This document shows, piece after piece, positions 55,797 to 64,000 of a stretch of 64,000 bases of DNA. Source of the DNA: Ziziphus jujuba (Eukaryota; Streptophyta; Magnoliopsida; Rosales; Rhamnaceae). The notes below the pieces were generated by a model. The model searched no databases and had not been told where the DNA came from. It saw only the letters and a program-made list of their open reading frames with translations. The position numbers and the translations under genes are program-made. The stretch is taken from contig NC_083384.1 of assembly GCF_031755915.1 (NCBI RefSeq), positions 1,830,001 through 1,894,000 of the forward strand. The letters are read 5' to 3'. Each line of letters opens with the position of its first letter. Positions within the stretch are counted from its first letter, which is position 1.

Positions 55797-56554
55797 AACA
55801 AATCCGAGAAATACAAGCTCATTTCGGCAAAAATTACATATTTCGATATTACAAACAATCTTTTGTTCCTAAGTACTTCTAAAACTAACCTAAGATGTCC
55901 TACATGATCATTTAAATTTCAGCTATATACAAGAATATCATCAAAGTAAACAACCACAAATTTTCCAATGAATGGATGCATGACATGGTTCATTAATCTC
56001 ATGAAAGTGCTAGGTGCATTAGTTAAACTAAAAGGCATTACTAACCACTCATACAAACCATACTTAGACTTAAATGCAGCTTTCCATTCATCCCCCTCTT
56101 TCATCCTAATTTGATGATACCCACTCCTAAGATCAATTTTAGAAAACATGCATGCACCATACAATTCATCAAGCATATCATCTAATATAGGAATAGGATG
56201 CCTATACTTAATGGTTATATTAATGGCCCTACAATCAACACACATGCGCCATGAATCATCTTTCTTAGGTACTAATAAAACAGGGATAGCAAATGGACTC
56301 ATGCTTTCTCTAATGTAACTTTTTTCAAGCAATTCACTGACCTGGCTTTGTAGCTCCCTTGTCTCCTCGAGATTTACTTCTATATGCAGGCTTATTAGGA
56401 AATGTAGTTTTCCCTCACTCTCGACTTTCTCAGCATTTTTCTCTCTCTTGGGTTCATCTCTCCTTTTCCCCACAAATTCAATTTTTGAAGACTTACCTTG
56501 GATGGATGAGTCTGCCTTACCTCCCTTCACAAATGGCGAAGCCATGGGTGCCAT
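55797..56554 (-). pseudogene. Gypsy 2 reverse transcriptase
   Basis: An open frame to 55919 covers fingers and palm: [51 protein letters not shown] (first catalytic aspartate) and YFDDILVYS (about 55925-55951, both catalytic aspartates). A stop follows, then decayed thumb-region sequence (NLNDHVGHLRLVLEVL) to about 55810. From here it passes straight into the integrase C-terminal domain. RNase H is absent. The active-site motifs are intact, but no complete polymerase is encoded. Confidence 0.92.
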
Positions 56555-57195
56555 GCTTGCTTTGTCCTTGAGCCGTTCGGCTCCCTTCTTTGTTGCATTT
56601 GAAGTTGGTCTCTAAATACTTCTTTTAGAGTTAATGGCTCCAGCTTAATCTTATTTCCCTTAAATTTAAATACAATAGAATTCTCTCTACCATAATGTAT
56701 GGTATCTTTACCAAATTTCCGTGGCCTACCCAATAAAATATGGCCAGCATGTATGGGAATAACATCACATAAAACAACACCCACATATTTATCAATGCTG
56801 AATTTCACCTTAGCTTGTTTGTTTACTTTCATCTCACCACTATCATTAAGCCATTATAATCTATATGGTTGGGGATATTTAATGGTTAGTAACCCTATTT
56901 TCTCAACTACCACATTACTAATTACATTAGCCCAACTTCCACTATCAATTATCATACTACAAATGTTACCTTGTATTTCACATCGAGTATAGAAGATGTT
57001 TTCTCTTTGGATTTGATCCTCATCTTTATACATGGTTAGAACCTTCCTTACTATCAAGCTCAGTTCATCTTTTGAAGCTTTAATTGTCTCGGGTTCTTCA
57101 TGTTCTTCATCTCTAATTTCTCCATCAACAAATTTGGTCTCTTTCTCCGATTCTTCACTTTCGGACTCCAACTCTCTGTTGCCTTTCAGCGCCAT
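56527..57195 (-). pseudogene. Gypsy 2 protease region
   Basis: Two frames. 56854-57195 holds the linker (acidic) and protease with an intact active-site DSGSWANV motif (SMIIDSGS). A stop near 56853 follows PQPYRL. 56527-56832 continues with FSIDKYVGVVLCDVIP and HILLGRPRKFGKDTIHYGR. Unlike gypsy 1, the catalytic aspartate is kept. Confidence 0.88.
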
Positions 57196-58358
57196 TATTC
57201 TTCAATTCGGACATTGATTGGCAATATGTCCTTGACCCTGGCACTTAAAACAAATAATGTCATGAGTTCTAGAAGGTTTAGAATCAAGCTTACTACTCGA
57301 TTTAGATGCTAGTGGGTGTTCTGCCAGATTGTCTTTCCTTAGCCGGTTGGAGCTCTCTTCACCATGTTTCAATTTTGGCTTTGTGTTATATGTGGGATTG
57401 CTTCTCCAAACACTTGAATTAGGTCTCCTGCTGCTGAAAACTACTCCAAACCATGAGCTTATATCCTTCTTCTTGAATTGGTTCTCAATTTTAATGGCCA
57501 TATGTAACATCTCTTCCAATTCTACATATTGTTGTAATTCCACTTGGTTGGCTATCTCTCGATTTTAACCTCCCAAAAACCTTGCCATGGTTGCCTCACG
57601 GTCCTCATTCATGCTCAATCTCATCATGAGCATCTCCATCTCCTTGTAGTAGTCCTCCACAGTCCCACTTCCTTGTGATAATGATTGAAGCTTTTGATGC
57701 AGCAACCTATGGTAATGAGTCGGTGTAAATCTCTTTCTTGTGGCTCCTTTCGCCAAGTTGTAATTAATTCATCACCAAATCTCCTTTGGGTACCTTGTTC
57801 ATTATTCCATTGTCGGAGTGCATAATGTCCAAATTCCAAAGCAGCCAATTTAACCTTCTTTGCCTCGGAATAGTTGTGGCAATCAAATATCATCTCTATA
57901 TGCTCTTCCCACTCTAGGTAAGCCTCCAGATTGCTCTTTCCCATAAAAGGTAGTATGTTGACCTTAATATTTCCAAGATCATCATCTTCCTCCCTAACTT
58001 TTCTCCCATGGGTTTGCCTTCTTTGGAGTGCAAAAACATCTTCAAACTCCTCCTCTGGGTTATCTCCATAATTACCTCCTTCAAAGTCCTCCCCATGACG
58101 TCCACGGCCTCCTCAACCTCAACTTCGGTCTCCATGAAATTTTTGCCTTGGGTTCGGTCCTCCTTGTGGTGTTTCTAAACTTCTTTGATCTAGGTGATCA
58201 AAGCGAGCATTTATCCTTTGAAGTTGTTCCAAAACCGCCATTATGTCGGTAGGTGCAACTCCACTTCCTGTAACTCTAGAATCCCCTTTGAATCCCACGG
58301 ATTCCTCTTCAGTATTTCTTAATGAATCACCTCCTCCTTTTAATCTTGAATCTATCAT
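57196..58358 (-). pseudogene. Gypsy 2 gag
   Basis: N-terminus from ATG 58358 (MIDSRLKGGGDSLRN, then LEQLQRINARFDHLDQRS). Gag core in three overlapping frames 57565-57944 (LEAYLEWEEHIEMIFDCHNY, RLLHQKLQSLSQGSGTVED, LMMRLSMNEDREATMARFLGG) and 57202-57543 (LQQYVELEEMLHMAIKIENQF). The zinc knuckle near 57202-57245 is complete (CFKCQGQGHIANQC). Several frameshifts and stops. Confidence 0.88.
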
Positions 58359-59176
58359 GTTTGTAAAAATAATGCAAAAAACCTTGCTAAATTCATTTCC
58401 TCATGTGTTTCACTCAAACAAGGTCTCGACACTCGTGTTTGTATGCTAATTTTGGCTTTTATCCCTCTTTTAAGCTCACACTCTCTTGCCTTTTTTTAAC
58501 TCACAAGAATATCTCAAAGTTCTATTAAAACACACTCAAAATAGCAACTAAATCACAAATATGCTCTAATTAAACTAATCAACAAAACAACAACTAAAAC
58601 AAGCAAATACCAAGTGATTTGACAAAACCTAGTCTCAGCCAATCTAACCAAAACAACGGTAAAATTAACAAAGTAAATTTTTAGATTTAACAAGAGATAA
58701 ATCAAAATATTAAGGACCAATAATTCAAGGATAAAATATGGAAAAGAGATTTAAACAACGAACAAGAAATAATTTGAACAAAATATGGAAAAGTTGTTGT
58801 TGTAGTTCGTGTAATTTAAGTCTTTGTCTCAAATCCTATAACAATTTTAATCCAAACAAATTTAGCACTCAAAATTCAAAATCTAGCAACCAAATATTGA
58901 ACAAATAATCAGCAACCCAGCAATTACAATTATGTTTTCCAAAAACAATCAATTTCCTAACAATAATCTACCAAAACCAGCCTTTGCACATAATTTTTTA
59001 TTTTTTTTTTAATCTTCGTCTTTTGTTCCTTTTTTTTTTTTTAAATCACTCCCAGAATATAAAAACCAACTCCAGTAGCAAGAAACAACACCAAAATTGC
59101 AATTTCAATGCCAAAATATCACCAAACCTGATCCACTCTCCAAACAAAAACAAATTGCACAATTTTTAGGTTTTTG
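58359..59176 (-). other. Gypsy 2 leader, truncated
   Basis: Leader homologous to 17973-19100. The outer 300 or so bases, the primer-binding site and the 5' LTR are replaced by satellite array 2 at about 59177-59205. Confidence 0.75.
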
Positions 59177-59204
59177 ATGCAATATGACTTCAAATCTCTC
59201 TTTT

Positions 59205-62200
59205 TATTAATTTAACACAATAGGCGACGCTTTTGATGTTAAAAGTGCCGCTTGATACTTTTCAATTTTCAAATAATTAAAATTGTCGCACTTTTTATTA
59301 ATTTTAAAAATAATTAATTTAAAAATGAAACACAAAGAAATTAAATCAATAGGTTAGTTATTTTATTTATATTGCTATTTAATACGCTTAATATTTATAT
59401 ACACAATATTAAAACATAAAATTAATTAAAATGCTAGAAGATAACACAATAGGCGACGCTTTTGACCCTAAGAGCTTCACATGCTGTTTTTCAATTTTAA
59501 AATAATTAAATTTGTAAGACTTTTTATTAATTTAAAAAATCGTTAATTTAAAATTGAAAAATGAATTAATTAAATGCATAAATTAATTATTTTGCTTCAA
59601 ATTATTAATTAATATATTTATTATTTTTATACATATGAATTAAACACAAAATTAAATAAAATCTCAATAATTAAGATAATAGGCAATGCTTTTGATGTTA
59701 AAAACGTCGCCCGCTACTTTTCAATTTTAAAACAATTAAATATCTTAAACTTTTATTAATTTAAAAAATAATAAGTTTAAAATTGAAAGGCAAATAAATT
59801 AAATCAATAGATCAATTATTTTGCTTTATACTGCTAATTATATATTTAATATTTATATACATAGTAATAAATATAAAAATTAGTTAAAATACCAAAAATT
59901 ATGCTTTTATAGGCATAATAGGCAATGTTTTTTATGCTAAAATGTTCGCCTTATGTTTTTCAATTTTAAAACAATTCAACTTGTCAAACTTGTTATTAGT
60001 TTAAAAAATCATTAATTTAAAATTGATGCATAAATAAATTAAATGAGATTAACTATCTTATTTCGTATTATTAATTAATATATTGAATAAAATATAAAAT
60101 TAGTTAAAATACAAAAAATTAACACAGCAAGGGACGCTTTTGATGTTAAAAACATTATCTGATGCTTTTTAATTGTAAAATAATTAAATTTCTCCAACTT
60201 TTTATTAATCTAAAAAATAATTAACTTAAAATTGAAACACAAATCAATTAAATGGATAGATTAATTATTTTACTTCCTATTGCTAATTAATTTATTTAAT
60301 ATTTATATACATAATAAAAATATAAATTTAATTAAAATATCAAAAATTAACACACCAGGCAATGCTTTAGATGCTAAAAACGTTGCCTGGTGCCTGGTGC
60401 TTTTCAATTTTAAAACAATTAAATTTATCAAATATTTTAGTAATTTAAAAAATTATCATTTTTAAATTCAAACATAAATAAATTAAATTTATTGATTAAC
60501 TATTTCGTTTCATATTGCTAATTAATATATTTAATATTTATATACATAATAATAAAACATAAAAATAATTAAAATACCCAAAATTAACATGATAGGCAAC
60601 GCTTTTTATGCTAAAAGAATCGCCTAATACTTTTCAATTTTAAAACAATTAAACTTGCCAAACTCTTTATTAATTTAAAAAATTATTAATTTAAATTTGA
60701 AACACAAATTAATTCAATGCATAGACTAATTTTTTTTGCTTCATATTGCTAATTAATATATTTAATATATATATATATATACGGATGAATAAAACATAAA
60801 ATTAAATAAAATTCTAAAAATTAAGAGAACAGACGAAGCTTTTGATGTTAAAAGCATCGATTATTGTTAAAAGTGTTGCGTAATGCTTTTAAATTGTAAA
60901 ATAATTAATTTTATCAAAATTTTATTTATTTAAAAAATTATTAATATAGGAATGAAACACAAATAAATTAAATGAATAAATTTATTATTTTACTTCATAT
61001 TGCTAATTAATATATTTAATTTTATACACATGATAATGAAATATAAAATTAATTAAAATACCAAACATTAATACAACAGGCAATGCTTTTGATGTTAAAA
61101 GTGTTGCCTGATGGTTTTTAATTTTAAAATAATTAAATTTATCAAATTTTTTATTTTTAAAAAACATTAATTTAAAATTGTAATACAAATAATTAAATGC
61201 ATAGATTAATTTTGTTGCTTCAAATCACTAATTAATATATTTAATATTTTTATACATGTGAATAAAATATAAAAATATATACAATTCCAAAAATTAAGAT
61301 AATAGGTAATGCTTTTGAAAGTGTCGCCTAATACTTTTAAATTATAAAATATTTAATTTTGTCAAACTCTAATTAATTTAAAAAATAATTAATTTAAAAT
61401 TGAACCACGAATAGGTTGATTGTTTTGCTTTATACTACTAATTAATATATTTAATATTTATATACATATGAAGAAAGCAAAAAATTAAATAGAATTCCAA
61501 AATTTAAGACAAGAGGCGAGGATTTCGATTTAAAAGCATCAGCTAATCCTTTTAAATTATAAAATAATTAATTTTGTAAAAATTTTTATTAATTTAAAAA
61601 ATAATTAATTTAAAATCGAAATACAAATAAATTTAATGAATAGATTAATTATTTTACTTCATATTGCTATTAGTATAGTTAATATTTATATACATAATAT
61701 TCAAACATAAAATTAATTAAAATACCAAAAGTTAAAAAAATGAAACACGAAAAATAAATAAATAAATATATTAATTATTTTGTTTCATATTGCAGATTAA
61801 AACATTTAATATTTCTATACATAAAAAAAAATAATTAAAATACAAAAAATTAACTCAACAGATGACACCTTTGATGCTAGAAGCGACATCTGATGGTTTT
61901 CAATTTTAAAATAATTAAATTTATTAAACCTTTTATTAAATTAAATTCGTAGATTAATTATTTTGCTTCATATTACTAATTAATATTTAATATTTATATG
62001 ATACGAATAAAACTTAAAATTAAATAAAATTCCAAGAATTAACACAATAGGAAATGATGTTAATGTTAAAAGCATCGTTTAATACTTTTCAATCATAATA
62101 CATCTAATTTTGTCAAGTTCTTATTAATTTAAGAAATAATTTATTTAAAATTGAAAAATAAATAAATTAATTATTTTGCTTCATATTCCTAATTAATATA

Positions 62201-63867
62201 TTTAATATTTATATACATGTGAATAAAATATAAAATTAATTAAAATTTTAAAAGTTAAGACAATTGGCGATGCTTTCGATGTTAAAAGCGTTGCTAATCC
62301 TTTTAAATTATAAAATAGTTAATTTTGTTAAAATTTTATTATTTTTAAAAATAATTAATTTAAAATTGAAACACAAATAAATTAAATAATAGATAATTAT
62401 TTTATTTCATATTTCTATTTAATATACTTAATATTTATATACATAATATTAAATTAATTACAATACTAAAAGTTAACACAACATGTTATGCTTTTGATGC
62501 TAAAAGCATCGCCTGGTAATTTTAAATTTTAAAATAATTAAATTTATTAAACTTTTTATTAGTTTAAAAAATTATTAATTTAAAATTGAAACACAAATTA
62601 CTTAAAAGATTAATTATTTTACTTCATGTTGTTAATTAATATAATTAATATATATATATATACATATGAATAAAACATAAGATTAAATAAAATTTCAAGA
62701 ATTGAGAGAATAGGCGATGCTTTTGATGCTAAAAGCGTCGCATAATGCTTTTAAATTTTAAAATAATTTATTTTGTCAACAATTTACTAGTTTAGAAAAT
62801 AATTAATTTAAAATGAAGCATAAATAAATTAAATGAATATATTAACTATTTTGCTTCATACTGCTAATTAATATATTTAATATTTATATGCAGAATAACA
62901 AAAAAGAAATTTAATTAAAATATCAATAATTAAACTAAAAGTGTCGCTTGATGGTTTTTAATTTTAAAATAATTAAATTTGTCAAACTTTTATTGATTTA
63001 AAAATCATTGATTTAAAATTGAAATATAAATAAATTAGATGCATAGATCAATTGTTTTGCTTCATATTACTAATTAATATATTTAATATTCATATGCATA
63101 TGAATAAAACATAAAATTATAAAGATTTCAAGATTTAAGACAATAGACAATGCTTTTGATGTTAAAAATATCATCTAACACTTTTAAAATATAAAATATT
63201 TTATTTCTTATTACTAAGTAATATATTTAATATTTATATACATATGAATAAAATATATAATTAATTAAACTTTCGTAAATTAAGACAATAGGAGACTTTT
63301 GATATTAAAAGTGTCGCCTAATCCTTTTAAATTATAAAATAATTAATCTTGTCAAAATTTTATTATTTTAAAAGAGAATTAATTTAAAGTTGAAATAAAA
63401 ATAAATTAAATGAGTAGATTAATTACTTTGCTTCATATTGCTATTTAATATACTTAATCTTTATATACATAATATTAAAACATAAAATTAATTAAAATAC
63501 TAAAAGTTAACATAAGAGGCTATGCTTTTGATGCTAAAAGGGTTGCTTGATGCTTTTCAATTTTGAAATAATTAAATTTACCAAACTTTATAAGAATTTA
63601 AAAAATCATCAATTTAAAATATAAACACAAATAAGTTAAATGCATAGATTAATTATTTTGCTTTTTATTACTAATTAATTTATTTAACATTTATATGCAT
63701 ATGAATAAAATATAAAATTACATAAAATTTCAAAAATTATGACAACAGGCAACGCTTTTGATGTTAAAAGCATCGCCTAATACTTTTCAATTTTAAAGCA
63801 ATTAAACTTCTCACAGTTTATTTTAATTTAAAAAATCATTAATTTAAAGCAACTAAGCATCGCCTAA
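59205..63867. repeat. Satellite array 2, about 225-bp monomers
   Basis: Same monomer and orientation as 19433-22559, about 22 units, some partly deleted (for example at 61730-61745 and 63135-63240). From about 60780 onward the A/B monomer order follows A B A A B (A lost) B A A B A B A A B A. Units can be paired one to one with those of array 1 by private markers (for example TTAACTCAACA near 20400 and 61850; GAGAGAAT near 21302 and 62705; GGCTATGCTTTT near 22220 and 63518). The first part (59205-60780) is more irregular, mostly type B. No coding capacity. Confidence 0.9.
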
Positions 63868-64000
63868 TGATTGTATGGGTACGAGAACCCGCCCATACCT
63901 ATATAATCAACTACTTGCTGGGGTGCTGATCTTGTATAACTGAAGACCGGGCCAATTACTAGAGCTTAAGCAAAGAGATTTAAAGACAATCTTGTTAGCT
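63868..64000 (+). mobile_element. Ty3/gypsy element 3, start of LTR (runs off window)
   Basis: Begins TGATTGTATGGG directly after satellite sequence CATCGCCTAA. It contains the LTR-encoded pol-tail homologue (GAAGACCGGGCCAATTACTAG, compare 16904 and 44800 region). Same family as the other gypsy elements, plus strand. If complete it continues beyond 64000. Confidence 0.85.

Larger units (their letters stand above)
54408..59176 (-). mobile_element. Ty3/gypsy element 2, 5' end missing
   Basis: Minus-strand relative of gypsy 1. It has a full 3' LTR (54408-55539), polypurine tract, integrase C-terminus, most of the reverse transcriptase, protease, gag and about 0.8 kb of leader, then ends at the satellite array near 59177. 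Primer-binding site and 5' LTR are missing. Reverse transcriptase is fused to the integrase C-terminal domain at the same site as in gypsy 1, so RNase H and the integrase core are absent. Confidence 0.92.

Noticed and set aside
55919..56554. Functional gypsy reverse transcriptase
   Set aside because: Active-site motifs are present, but the thumb is broken by a stop, RNase H and the integrase core are missing, and the 5' LTR is lost.

Overview
The window looks like nuclear DNA of a flowering plant, probably a eudicot. It is AT-rich and built almost entirely of nested and decayed transposable elements: Ty1/copia, Ty3/gypsy, a Cassandra-type TRIM, CACTA and other DNA elements, and a MULE-derived MITE. 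It also holds satellite-like arrays and a decayed block of plastid DNA (a NUPT). I found no intact host gene with a recognisable function. The few short reading frames that might be host-derived (5549-5782, 23981-24145, 26983-27228) are exon-sized and unrecognised. The species cannot be named from sequence alone.

Layout. 1-1395: a diverged copy of a locally duplicated locus, carrying a 675-bp MULE-type MITE with a 9-bp target duplication. 1396-5093: a young copia element with nearly identical LTRs but a gutted interior. 5094-5983: unique-looking DNA with a possible last exon. 5984-11259: an old, complete but decayed copia element with TSD GTAAT. 13055-14782: a DNA transposon with a decayed minus-strand coding exon; a shortened relative lies at 22660-23800. 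15922-16641: a Cassandra-like TRIM on the minus strand whose LTRs carry 5S rRNA-like sequence. 16845-19437: the 5' part of a gypsy element, cut by a satellite array (19433-22559). 23850-27468: repeated copies and roughly 0.7-kb modules of the local locus. 27469-32290: the 5' half of a third copia element, split in its gag zinc knuckle by a CACTA element (27976-30879). 32291-about 36020: a second CACTA-like element without a visible right end, joined directly to plastid DNA.

The plastid block (about 36021-51697) is colinear with the small single-copy region: ndhD 3' end, ccsA, trnL-UAG, rpl32, ndhF, then ycf1 across the SSC/IR boundary. About 7 kb of plastid-derived sequence remains. It has since been hit by a 2.9-kb solo LTR inside ccsA (TSD CCATC) and a 5.8-kb gypsy element inside ndhF (TSD GTATC/GTATG). 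It ends in a second copy of about 115 bp of the third copia element, followed by that element's RNase H region and 3' LTR (51698-about 52980). More local-locus modules follow (52985-54407), then a second gypsy element of the same family (54408-59176), a second satellite array (59205-63867) and the start of a further gypsy LTR (63868 to the window end).

The most interesting signals are structural. (1) The satellite has a roughly 225-bp monomer in a five-monomer higher-order pattern, and the two arrays, about 40 kb apart, match monomer by monomer. (2) Each monomer carries a near-palindromic core that also recurs at about 225-bp spacing inside the CACTA-like element, suggesting a transposon origin for the satellite. 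(3) The two gypsy copies share one internal deletion joining reverse transcriptase to the integrase C-terminus, pointing to an amplified non-autonomous lineage. (4) The plastid insertion is bracketed by duplicated copia sequence.
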